DNA of 64,000 bases, taken from positions 153,074 to 217,073 of the forward strand of contig NZ_JAQTIC010000003.1 in the NCBI RefSeq assembly GCF_029433445.1, read 5' to 3'. Under the pieces are notes generated by a model. The model did not search any database, was not told the origin of the DNA, and saw only the letters and a program-made list of their open reading frames with translations. This stretch comes from Lactobacillus sp. ESL0701 (GTDB lineage: Bacteria; Bacillota; Bacilli; Lactobacillales; Lactobacillaceae). The position numbers were made by a program, and so were the translations under genes. This document shows positions 10,772 to 18,228 of the stretch, one piece after another. Position 1 is the first letter of the stretch. Every line of letters starts with the position of its first letter.

Positions 10772-11706
10772 TGGCGAGTTATGCTAGTAATGTTAAAAAG
10801 GAACTGACAGCCTTACCAATTCATCCAGAACATGCTAAGGCGGAGCTGGCGGCATTCTTGCGGATGAACGGGGTGCTGAACTTTCACGATCACCAATTTA
10901 GTTTGGATATTACAACGGAAAATCCGGCGATTGCGCGACGGATTTTTTCCTTGATTAAGACTGCTTATCGAGTTGAGCCGCTGCTCATTGTGTCGCGTAA
11001 AATGAAATTGAAGAAGAACAACCAATACCTTGTTCGCCTGCAAAATCATGTGCGCGACATTTTGACTAATTTAGAGATTTTATCGCCAGAATCTGGCTTA
11101 ATCACGCGTATTCCCAAGCGGATTATTACCTCTAAGGAAGGGGCAATGTCTTATTTGCGCGGCGCTTTTTTGGCTAGCGGCAGTGTTAATAATCCGGAAA
11201 CCAGCCGCTATCATTTGGAGATTTACTCAGCCTATGAGGATCATAACGATGATTTGTTGGAATTAATGAACCATTATTTTTTCCTAAATGCTAAAACAAC
11301 TAAGCGGCGGCGTGGATTTATTGTTTATTTAAAAGAAGCAGAAAAAATCGGCGATTTTCTTCATATTGTTGGCGCTTTGAACGCGATGCTCGCTTTTGAA
11401 GATTTACGGATTATGCGGGACATGCGTAATTCAGTTAATCGGTTGGTCAATTGTGATACGGCCAATTTGAAAAAAACAGCAACGGCAGCGGCTAAACAGG
11501 TTGATGATATCGAATTAATTAAACAAAAAAAGGGTTTGGATTCTTTACCGGAAAAGTTGCGGGACCTAGCGCAACTGCGCTTAACTAATCCGGAGCTATC
11601 GCTAAAAGAATTGGCAGAGCAAGTACCCGATGGTCCGATTTCTAAGTCTGGTGTTAATCATCGACTTAAAAAATTACATGAGTTAGCAGAAAAATTAAGA
11701 CAATAA
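10771..11706 (+). CDS. whiA: WhiA-type DNA-binding protein
   Basis: Sporulation-regulator homologue; in non-sporulating Firmicutes it influences cell division and chromosome segregation. The 311-residue length is usual. The N-terminal two thirds is the LAGLIDADG homing-endonuclease-like domain (the motif around YLRGAFLASGSVNNPE near residue 129 lacks nuclease residues) and the C-terminal part is a helix-turn-helix (from LRDLAQLRLTNPELSLKELAE). It ends the trio and is followed by a two-way terminator shared with clpP. Confidence 0.95.
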   Translation: MASYASNVKKELTALPIHPEHAKAELAAFLRMNGVLNFHDHQFSLDITTENPAIARRIFSLIKTAYRVEPLLIVSRKMKLKKNNQYLVRLQNHVRDILTNLEILSPESGLITRIPKRIITSKEGAMSYLRGAFLASGSVNNPETSRYHLEIYSAYEDHNDDLLELMNHYFFLNAKTTKRRRGFIVYLKEAEKIGDFLHIVGALNAMLAFEDLRIMRDMRNSVNRLVNCDTANLKKTATAAAKQVDDIELIKQKKGLDSLPEKLRDLAQLRLTNPELSLKELAEQVPDGPISKSGVNHRLKKLHELAEKLRQ

Positions 11707-11737
11707 AAAAGAGCTCATTTTAAATGAACTCTTTTTT
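11705..11737. terminator. Bidirectional terminator between whiA and clpP
   Basis: AAAAAGAG-C-TCATTT pairs with AAATGA-A-CTCTTTTT, with A-run and T-run flanks, so it works on both strands for the convergent genes. Confidence 0.85.
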
Positions 11738-11749
11738 GGTAGTAACTAA

Positions 11750-12334
11750 CTACTTCTTCTTGTTGACCATAATTTCGTCAATCAAGCCGTAATCCTTGGC
11801 TTCTTGCGCGGTCATGTAGTTGTCGCGTTCGGTATCCTTGAGGATCTTGTCTAATGGTTGACCAGTGGTCTCATGAATAATGTTGTTAATCTTTTCGCGG
11901 CTCTTCAAAATTTCAGTAGCAGCGATTTGAATATCAGTTTGCTGACCTTGAGCACCACCTAAAGGTTGGTGAATTAAGACTGTTGAGTTTGGCAATGCAA
12001 AACGTTTACCCTTAGCGCCACTAGTAAGCAAGATTGAAGCCATTGATGCGGCCATTCCAATAGCGATTGTGGAAACATCGGACTTGATAAAGTTCATTGT
12101 GTCCATAATTGCCAAGCCAGAAGTGATTACACCACCAGGTGAGTTGATGTAAAGCGAAATATCTTTGGTGTTGTCTTGAGCATCAAGGAAGAGTAGTTGC
12201 GCAATAATAGTGTTTGCCATATCGTCGTTAATTTCACCGCTTAACATGATGATTCGGTCTTTTAATAAACGAGAATAAATATCGTATGCACGTTCACCAC
12301 GAGCAGTTTGTTCAATAACTGTAGGTACAAGCAT
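11750..12334 (-). CDS. clpP: ATP-dependent Clp protease proteolytic subunit
   Basis: Tetradecameric serine peptidase that degrades substrates unfolded by ClpC/ClpX/ClpE ATPases. The 194 residues contain the full catalytic triad: S97 in GMAASMAS, H122 in LIHQPLGG and D171 in TERDNYM. The N-terminal LVPTVIEQ is the usual processed start. The ATG follows a GGAGGC ribosome site. Transcription appears controlled by a sigma-A promoter with a CIRCE element directly on it, so HrcA control is inferred. It is transcribed against the rapZ operon. Confidence 0.98.
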   Translation of the reverse strand: MLVPTVIEQTARGERAYDIYSRLLKDRIIMLSGEINDDMANTIIAQLLFLDAQDNTKDISLYINSPGGVITSGLAIMDTMNFIKSDVSTIAIGMAASMASILLTSGAKGKRFALPNSTVLIHQPLGGAQGQQTDIQIAATEILKSREKINNIIHETTGQPLDKILKDTERDNYMTAQEAKDYGLIDEIMVNKKK

Positions 12335-12365
12335 GTTTCTGCCTCCTAAATTTAAGTTCTAATTA

Positions 12366-12392
12366 TTAGCACTCTAATAAGTACAGTGCTAA
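12366..12392 (-). promoter_or_regulatory. CIRCE element (HrcA operator) of clpP
   Basis: TTAGCACTC, nine bases, CAGTGCTAA: one mismatch from the CIRCE consensus TTAGCACTC-N9-GAGTGCTAA. It directly abuts the clpP -10. Confidence 0.85.
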
Positions 12393-12420
12393 TTAAATCA
12401 CTTACATGAGAGGCTGTCAA
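12392..12420 (-). promoter_or_regulatory. clpP promoter
   Basis: On the minus strand TTGACA (12415-12420), 17-base spacer, TTTAAT (12392-12397). Perfect -35 and optimal spacing; the -10 touches the CIRCE repeat. Confidence 0.8.
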
Positions 12421-12505
12421 TGAAAGTGTATCAATTTTGTATTTTTTGTAATGCCCATCTTATATTACAATATAAGGAGTATATTAAATTTTGGAGGAAA
12501 GATTT

Positions 12506-14239
12506 TTGAAGCATTTTACTAAAATAGCAACAATTATGACGACATTAATGATGGGCGTTTCAGTCGTAACCAGCTCATCTGCGGCAGTAGTTGCGGCCGC
12601 TACAACTGACTCTGATGCACCTGCTTCAGATACTACCAATTCGGCGACTAAGCCTGACGATACGCAAAATACAAATACCGCTACAACTGATGATAATCAG
12701 ACAGATAATCCTGCTAAGCCTGATGCTGCACAGGACATGGCTAATGCTGATAAGGACAAAAAGCCGAAGGCTAAACCAAAGCAAAAGGTAATTGGTTATT
12801 CAATGATGACCAAGGTTGCCGGCAATAAGAACTACAAGGTTTGGAAAACAGTAACTGATGGTAAGGTTCATACTAAGGTTGCCGATGGTAAAATTTACCA
12901 ATATAACCACATTCAGTCAGATCAATTGATTGAAACTAAAAATGCTCGCTATTGGCGAATTTATGTTGATGGTCGTGAAGTTGGTTATGTTAACGAAAAT
13001 TATTTTGCTAAGAATCAAATTTCAGTACCTAAGACAATTTCTTTAGTCCGTAATGATAATTATGATTTCTTCTCATCAGATGCAATTTCTTATGTAACTA
13101 ACAACATGGGGACAGTAATTGACAACGATAGTGTCAAAATTTCTAAACCGGATATTTCTTGTAGTAAGGCCAAGACTTATAATGTTAAGTATAGTTATGG
13201 TTCAGCTAAAGCCACAGTTAAGGTAACGGTGAGAAAAAGTACCAGTGAGGGGGTTGTTGATCCAACTGACTTTGCTGCTGTAACTGGCGAACCTGGTACT
13301 AATGATTATCAGACTTGGAAAAAGCATTACGGCTCATCAGTTAATTATATTAGTCCAACTGAGTACACACCGGAAACTGAATCTCACACTTTAACTAGTG
13401 GTGATTTGACGTTGAAGACTAAGTTTTATCAGCCAGTGCTTTTGAGTGTTAAAGATCCGTCAGACAATAATATTAATCGTGTCGGTCATATCCCAGAAGG
13501 GATGACAGTTTCTGACGGGTGGGCTTATACAAGTTTGTTGAGCCACACTAATTTAATGTCTGGTCACATTGTTGGTTATGATTTGAATAAGTTAAAGGAT
13601 CCATATAACGCGCAACATTTGCTTGATATGTCGCAAACTGATTTTAATAATTATGTGAAGCATATTAAGGTTAGTCAATATATCCCGATTGGTCATGGTC
13701 AAGCAATGGGTGCAAGTGAAAAATATATTTATGTAATTAATAATGATCATACACAAAAGAAGAGTACTGACTCAGTTGAATTGATGCAGATTCGTAAGAG
13801 TGACATGCAAATTAACAAGATTTGGACTTTTAAGACTTGGATTGGTGATGATACCCAAACACGTTATTTCCAAAATGGTGTTGTAATGTCAGATTATGAT
13901 ATGTACACGGTTTATCACGATACTAAGAATAATTGTTATGAATATTGGGAATTACAGCGTAAGGGCGATAACTGGTACCCAACGCTTGTAGGTAAGACTA
14001 ACGGCAATTTTGTCAATAATGGTGCCCCTGTTCAGGGCTTTGCCTATGATCCTACTAATCAGAAGTTTTACCTAGGCTTTAACGATTTGATTTTTAAGAT
14101 GAATCGCAATGGTGCAATTAAAGAGGCTTACAAGTTTGACACTGGTCGCGAGATTGAGGGGATGTCAGTCAGCGATAATCAATTATACGTTAACTTGGCC
14201 CAACGTGCAGAATTGTTGGTCAGTCTGAAGATTAATTAA
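12506..14239 (+). CDS. Secreted protein of unknown function, paralogue 1 (SH3/GW-like + Ig-like + C-terminal repeat domain)
   Basis: I do not recognise a named family. A TTG start is chosen because GGAGGAAA lies at 12493-12500; the alternative TTG at 12491 precedes that site. A signal peptide spans about residues 1-33, then an Asp/Thr/Asn/Pro-rich linker (about 34-95). Next comes a beta module with VDGREVGYVNENYF that resembles GW/SH3b wall-binding modules, a bacterial Ig-like stretch (about 180-250, ending YSYGSAKATVKVTV), and a ~310-residue C-terminal domain rich in aromatic beta strands (GHGQAMGASEKYIYV, PVQGFAYDP, IEGMSVSDNQLYV) that could be a beta-propeller. There is no LPXTG anchor. 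The same architecture recurs at 16300. A surface or wall role is inferred only. Confidence 0.8.
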   Translation: MKHFTKIATIMTTLMMGVSVVTSSSAAVVAAATTDSDAPASDTTNSATKPDDTQNTNTATTDDNQTDNPAKPDAAQDMANADKDKKPKAKPKQKVIGYSMMTKVAGNKNYKVWKTVTDGKVHTKVADGKIYQYNHIQSDQLIETKNARYWRIYVDGREVGYVNENYFAKNQISVPKTISLVRNDNYDFFSSDAISYVTNNMGTVIDNDSVKISKPDISCSKAKTYNVKYSYGSAKATVKVTVRKSTSEGVVDPTDFAAVTGEPGTNDYQTWKKHYGSSVNYISPTEYTPETESHTLTSGDLTLKTKFYQPVLLSVKDPSDNNINRVGHIPEGMTVSDGWAYTSLLSHTNLMSGHIVGYDLNKLKDPYNAQHLLDMSQTDFNNYVKHIKVSQYIPIGHGQAMGASEKYIYVINNDHTQKKSTDSVELMQIRKSDMQINKIWTFKTWIGDDTQTRYFQNGVVMSDYDMYTVYHDTKNNCYEYWELQRKGDNWYPTLVGKTNGNFVNNGAPVQGFAYDPTNQKFYLGFNDLIFKMNRNGAIKEAYKFDTGREIEGMSVSDNQLYVNLAQRAELLVSLKIN

Positions 14240-14243
14240 AAGA

Positions 14244-14275
14244 AAAAATAAGAGCTAACAGCTCTTATTTTTTTG
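14244..14275 (+). terminator. Terminator after secreted paralogue 1
   Basis: Perfect TAAGAGCT/AGCTCTTA stem extended by A/T pairs, AAC loop, long T-run. Confidence 0.9.
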
Positions 14276-14296
14276 TTTTTACATGTTATAGTATTA

Positions 14297-14412
14297 AAAA
14301 AGAAGTCCTGTTGGTATCAGGACTTCTTACATGAGTTTCCGCATAAAAGCGGTGACTTAACTATTAGTTAATAATAACCGTTAGTGTGTCAAGACTAGAG
14401 CGGTTATTTTTT
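14297..14412 (+). ncRNA. Candidate small structured RNA
   Basis: An extended -10 (TGTTATAGT, 14284-14292) precedes a perfect 11-bp hairpin (AAGAAGTCCTG at 14300-14310 with 14318-14328), a small CCGC/GCGG hairpin (14339-14352) and a final hairpin with an eight-base outer stem (AATAACCG at 14373-14380, CGGTTATT at 14401-14408) and T-run. The whole unit has no convincing ORF. Its 3' end overlaps the end of the small minus-strand ORF that faces it. The layout of short convergent transcripts is like type I toxin-antitoxin loci, but homology is not established. The first hairpin also has a U-run on the minus strand and could simply be a terminator there. Confidence 0.4.
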
Positions 14413-14619
14413 CGCTTTAAAATTCTTTAAAGCAGCTCTTAGTTCATTAAATGCGCTAACTAATTTGGTGGCATTATCAGTTAATTTAATTAAACTACTG
14501 ATAATTTCTGCCAGTATCCAAATAGTTGCGGCAAATGATAAATCAAAAGCAATAACAATATCCAAGGCGGCTACCTGATTAATCAACCTTTTTAATTTAG
14601 TATTCAATTTTTGCGGCAA
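14404..14619 (-). CDS. Small hydrophobic protein, unrecognised
   Basis: An open frame of up to 71 codons with a basic N-terminus (KLNTKLKRLI), a hydrophobic segment around IVIAFDLSFAATIWILAEII (about residues 21-40) and a basic tail ending FKAKK. The longest version starts at a TTG inside the U-run of the permease terminator with no ribosome site; a TTG 18 codons later (after an AGG) is also possible. It could be a one-helix membrane peptide or toxin-like product, or not a gene. It faces a candidate small RNA whose 3' end overlaps it. Confidence 0.35.
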   Translation of the reverse strand: MPQKLNTKLKRLINQVAALDIVIAFDLSFAATIWILAEIISSLIKLTDNATKLVSAFNELRAALKNFKAKK

Positions 14620-14620
14620 T

Positions 14621-14645
14621 AAAAAACCGCCCCTAAAGGGCGGTT
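14621..14645 (-). terminator. Terminator after the APC permease
   Basis: On the minus strand AACCGCCC, TTTA loop region, GGGCGGTT, then a T-run: a very GC-rich, strong intrinsic terminator. Confidence 0.9.
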
Positions 14646-14656
14646 AAATAATATAA

Positions 14657-16096
14657 TTAATTCATTTTAGCTTCTTGATGATGCTTGATAGCCGGTAAGA
14701 TTAAACCAAGAAGGAATAAAATAATTGGCGTTGCAACATTCAGTGCTAATGTAAACGGATCAGGAGAATACATTCCCATGATACAACAAGCAGCAGTAAC
14801 GGCAAAGCACCAGATACCAGCCGTAAATGCCAGACCTTGATGAGTTGTCATTTGGTAAGTGTTGTCGGTAACGAATTTCTTACATTGCTTACGTAATGCA
14901 ATGTAAGCTGCGAAAACCCAGAAGTAACGGATTGGCATAACAATTGAGTTTAATTTAACCAGTTGAGCCATAACTGCTTGAGCGTTTGGCATAACAGCTT
15001 GAAGAAGAATTAAACCACCAGATAAGGCGACAATTAACCAGATACCATTGATGTATGCACCGTGCTTATTTAACTTAAGCAGTTTCTTAGGGATGAAGTC
15101 TTTAGCTTCCTTGCTACCTAAGAGCATTCTTAGTGGCGCATCAATACTGATAACTAAAGTTGAGAACTGACCGATAACATTACACCAAGAATAGATATAC
15201 ATAAACAAACCACCAACGTGGTAGTATTGACCTAATTTATTGAAGGCCATGTAAGGACCGTTTGAAATATATTCATTTAGATTGCTGCTGACAACTTTAG
15301 GATCAAACATCATTGCCATCGCAACGGTACCTAAAATCGCTGAAATCATAACCATAACTGCTAGACCAATCATTGCTTTCGGGAAGTTCTTGGTTGGGTC
15401 CTTTAACTTGTTAACATATGGTGAAATCTTTTCAGCACCGCCGACAGCAAAGACTAGGATTGACAATGAAGTGAAATACTTCATATTAAAAGTCGGCATA
15501 AAGTTCTTCCAGTTCCAACTAATATTGAAGTAGCTGGCATGTGGGTTAATCAAAGGTGCCGCAAACATCATGATGATGAATAAAATTGACATCACAAACA
15601 TTGAAGTACCAGCGATTGTTGATAAGGTCTTGATAACCTGAACACCGCGGCTGGCAACCCAGCAGAAGAATAGGAAAACTACAAGAGTGGCAAGTTGTGT
15701 CCAAGCAGTTGGCAAGCCGTCGTACCAATTGGTATTACCAAAGATGCCCCAAGCCATTCCTCTTAGTCCACCCGTTCCTTTACTGGAAATATAAACGATA
15801 TGAACAGCCCAGAAGGTCCAACCAGCGTAATAAGCCCATTTTGGTCCCATTGTTGCGTTGACCCAGGAGGCAACACCACCTTCGGAATCTTTGAAGACAG
15901 AACCAAGTTCACCAACCATTAAGGCGTAAGGGATAAAGAATAGCAGGAAGATCATAATCCAGCTAAAGATAACGTGGGTCCCATCGAAATAAACAAATCC
16001 GTTAACAACATTACCAAAACTCCAAACGATAGAGAAGGCCATTGTTGCCAAGGTTGTCCACAACATTTTCTTAGAATTGTCGTGTGTTTCAATCAT
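14657..16096 (-). CDS. APC-superfamily amino acid permease (YjeM-like)
   Basis: A 479-residue membrane protein with about twelve hydrophobic helices. Early segments (SFGNVVNGFVYFDG in helix 1, ELGSVFKDSEGGVASWV in helix 2-3) match the glutamate/GABA-type branch of the amino acid-polyamine-organocation superfamily, close to what is annotated as YjeM. Substrate cannot be told from sequence. The start at 16096 is set by AAAGGAGAA upstream; an in-frame start at 16141 lies before that site. It sits between two paralogous secreted proteins that are on the opposite strand, and ends in its own terminator. Confidence 0.88.
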   Translation of the reverse strand: MIETHDNSKKMLWTTLATMAFSIVWSFGNVVNGFVYFDGTHVIFSWIMIFLLFFIPYALMVGELGSVFKDSEGGVASWVNATMGPKWAYYAGWTFWAVHIVYISSKGTGGLRGMAWGIFGNTNWYDGLPTAWTQLATLVVFLFFCWVASRGVQVIKTLSTIAGTSMFVMSILFIIMMFAAPLINPHASYFNISWNWKNFMPTFNMKYFTSLSILVFAVGGAEKISPYVNKLKDPTKNFPKAMIGLAVMVMISAILGTVAMAMMFDPKVVSSNLNEYISNGPYMAFNKLGQYYHVGGLFMYIYSWCNVIGQFSTLVISIDAPLRMLLGSKEAKDFIPKKLLKLNKHGAYINGIWLIVALSGGLILLQAVMPNAQAVMAQLVKLNSIVMPIRYFWVFAAYIALRKQCKKFVTDNTYQMTTHQGLAFTAGIWCFAVTAACCIMGMYSPDPFTLALNVATPIILFLLGLILPAIKHHQEAKMN

Positions 16097-16145
16097 GAAA
16101 TAATATTCTCCTTTCAGATAATAATAATTAATATTGTACACTAGG

Positions 16146-16199
16146 ATGACTTAAAAATCTCTTGTTTTTCGCAAGTTGTTAGTCATATAGAGATTTTTT
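16146..16199. other. Intergenic region with two competing stem-loops
   Basis: AAAAATCTCT (16153-16162) can pair with AGAGATTTTT (16189-16198), and ATGACT (16146-16151) can pair with AGTCAT (16181-16186). The pairings interlock, so only one can form at a time. The region lies in the presumed leader of the permease on the minus strand and upstream of the divergent secreted protein. Confidence 0.35.
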
Positions 16200-16299
16200 G
16201 GTGAGAAAATTATGAATTATATAACACTGGTAATTATTGAATGCAACTTATAATTGTGCAAAACTGTAATTATGCTGTTAATTAGAGAGTAGGAAAATT

Positions 16300-17826
16300 A
16301 TGAAGAAAATACAGATTGGGAAGCGTCTACTAGTTGGTGCAATAGCTGCAACTAGCTTATTTGCGTGTAGTAATTATCATGTGGCTAATGCCAAGAGTTA
16401 CAGTAAGGCTATAACAAAAGTAGCTGGCACTGGCAATTACGCAATTTATCATCATGTTTCATCTAAAGGACCAACTGGTGCATTTACGTCAACTAAGTAT
16501 TTTAAGCATGCTAATTTGCAGGCAAAGCGGTCATTGACAACTAAAAAGGGTAAGTTTTGGCAAATTATTGTTGATGGTCGAATTGTCGGTTGGGTTAACC
16601 AGAACTTTTTTGCCAAGAATAAAATTGAGGTAGCCAAAAGAGTTAGTCTAGTTGAAAACAGCAATTACGAGTTCCCAACAAGGGATGCCATTAGCGTGGC
16701 TGCAAATAGTCAAGGAACAGCAATCAATCCCAGTGATATTAAAGCCTCACCGGCTAAAATCGATACAAGTAAACCGGGAACAACCACGGTTAATTTTCAG
16801 TATGGCAGTGCTAAGGCGAGCATTGAAGTAACTGTGCGTGGCAATCAAGGTGAGGGCATTACCCGAGCTGATCAAACACCAAAGAATGGTCCGACACCCG
16901 TTTCTACATGGAAGGGTAGTTCTAAATCATCATCACGCAATTGGAATGCCAAACATCATTATGGCTTTGAAACTAAAACTAATACTTTTAAAGCTGGTGA
17001 TTTAACACTGAAAACCAAACTTTATCAGCCACGCTTTGTTAGTTTGGACTACAATCAAGCCGCTGATAAGATGGGCCAAGTTGGTGTAATTCCAGAAGGA
17101 ATTACGGTAAACGGCAATAATTTTACAGTTGCGGTTTTCAATAATAGTAGTGATGACAAGGGGCACCTAGTTTCTTATGACTTAGCCCATATTAATAAGT
17201 ATCGTGCTCAAAATTTATCGGGCTTAAGTTGGTCAACATTTAAAAATTATGCTGCTCATATTAAGGTGAGTCCTTACATTAAGTTGGGTCATGGCCAGTC
17301 ACTTGGATCTTCTAGTAAGTATCTTTATGTTATGGCTAATAACAATAAGCTTCATAATTCCAGTGCTTCTGAAGAAATCTTACAAATCCGTAAGTCTGAT
17401 ATGCAAATTAATCAGATTTGGTCATTTAAGATTGCAAATGGTAATTCGCCGCGCTACATCCACAATGCAACCTTTAGTGGTGATAACACGATGTATTGCT
17501 TATTCCATAATGGCAGCAACGGACGCTACGAATATTGGAAAGTTACTAGAGATGGTGATACCTGGACGCCAGTTGAAGTTGGTTCTACCCAAAGCAACTT
17601 TATTGGGAATGGCTCGCCAGTTCAGGGCTTTACCTACGATGCAAGTCACAACCAATTTTATATTGGCTTTAATGACTATTTGTTCCGTGTTAGTCAAGAT
17701 GGTACTTATAAAGGAAGAAATAAATTACACGTTAAACGAGAAATTGAAGGTTTAGCAGTTTCTGGCAGTAAACTTTACGTTGAATTTGCTCAACGTGGTG
17801 AATTAACGGTAGGAAAAATAAAATAG
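16300..17826 (+). CDS. Secreted protein of unknown function, paralogue 2
   Basis: A 508-residue exported protein with a signal peptide (about residues 1-31, ending VANAKS) and the same domain order as the protein at 12506: a GW/SH3-like module with VDGRIVGWVNQNFFAKN, an Ig-like stretch (ending FQYGSAKASIEVTVRG), and the long aromatic C-terminal domain (FKAGDLTLKTKLYQP, IKLGHGQSLGSSSKYLYV, PVQGFTYDA, REIEGLAVSGSKLYV). It lacks the acidic Thr/Asn linker of its paralogue. A cysteine in the signal peptide (FACSNYHV) is not a proper lipobox. A TATAAT lies at 16249-16254. No LPXTG or other anchor. Function unknown. Confidence 0.82.
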   Translation: MKKIQIGKRLLVGAIAATSLFACSNYHVANAKSYSKAITKVAGTGNYAIYHHVSSKGPTGAFTSTKYFKHANLQAKRSLTTKKGKFWQIIVDGRIVGWVNQNFFAKNKIEVAKRVSLVENSNYEFPTRDAISVAANSQGTAINPSDIKASPAKIDTSKPGTTTVNFQYGSAKASIEVTVRGNQGEGITRADQTPKNGPTPVSTWKGSSKSSSRNWNAKHHYGFETKTNTFKAGDLTLKTKLYQPRFVSLDYNQAADKMGQVGVIPEGITVNGNNFTVAVFNNSSDDKGHLVSYDLAHINKYRAQNLSGLSWSTFKNYAAHIKVSPYIKLGHGQSLGSSSKYLYVMANNNKLHNSSASEEILQIRKSDMQINQIWSFKIANGNSPRYIHNATFSGDNTMYCLFHNGSNGRYEYWKVTRDGDTWTPVEVGSTQSNFIGNGSPVQGFTYDASHNQFYIGFNDYLFRVSQDGTYKGRNKLHVKREIEGLAVSGSKLYVEFAQRGELTVGKIK

Positions 17827-17832
17827 AAAAAT

Positions 17833-17863
17833 AAAAAGCAGCTTCTCGCGAAGCTGCTTTTTT
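17833..17863 (+). terminator. Terminator after secreted paralogue 2
   Basis: Perfect AAAAGCAGCTT stem with complementary arm 17851-17861, CTCGCG loop, T-run. Confidence 0.92.
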
Positions 17864-17867
17864 AATA

Positions 17868-17939
17868 TGGGTCCCCTGAGAGTCGAACTCAGATTTTAAG
17901 AACCGGAATCTTACGTGCGATCCATTACACTAAGGACCC
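17868..17939 (-). tRNA. tRNA-Arg (anticodon CCG)
   Basis: On the minus strand a complete cloverleaf can be drawn: acceptor GGGTCCT with its partner ending GGACCC and discriminator A, a D-arm with AATGG, an anticodon stem TAAGA/TCTTA holding the loop TTCCGGT (anticodon CCG, reading CGG codons), and a T-arm GAGTTCGACTC. The CCA end is not encoded. It stands alone between a terminator and the cggR promoter region. Confidence 0.95.
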
Positions 17940-18068
17940 AATTAAGCACATCAACAAGTATACCAGAAAGAAGGGAAAAATAAAAACTTTTTTGTAAAAT
18001 TCGCTAAAAAATTATTTTGTCACTAAAAATGCTTATATTTTATGCCATTTTAATAATTGATATTTCAC

Positions 18069-18097
18069 TTGAATTATTTGCAAAGCATTGTTATACT
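18069..18097 (+). promoter_or_regulatory. Promoter of the cggR-gap operon
   Basis: TTGAAT (18069-18074), 17-base spacer, TATACT (18092-18097) with an extended TG two bases before it. Predicted start lies about 125 bases before cggR, with the operator in between. Confidence 0.75.
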
Positions 18098-18168
18098 GTA
18101 AGTGTCGATAGGGAAATAGCAGATTTAAGGTATAACAAGTCTATATTTCTCTTATATTTTTAGACAAT

Positions 18169-18210
18169 CTGGGACAGTAAGTGACACATAGTGGGTCATA
18201 ATTGTCCCAG
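18169..18210 (+). promoter_or_regulatory. CggR operator
   Basis: CTGGGACA and TGTCCCAG form perfect outer inverted ends, with inner TGAC and TGGGTC boxes. This resembles the Bacillus CggR site (two copies of CGGGAC-N6-TGTC) with altered spacing, and lies between promoter and gene as in Bacillus. Confidence 0.75.
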
Positions 18211-18228
18211 CAGGGAGGAGAAAAGATT

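Noticed and set aside
17291..17755. 154-codon second frame inside the secreted paralogue at 16300
   Set aside because: Overlaps a gene confirmed by its paralogue; the product is a random hydrophobic string and no start signal is present.
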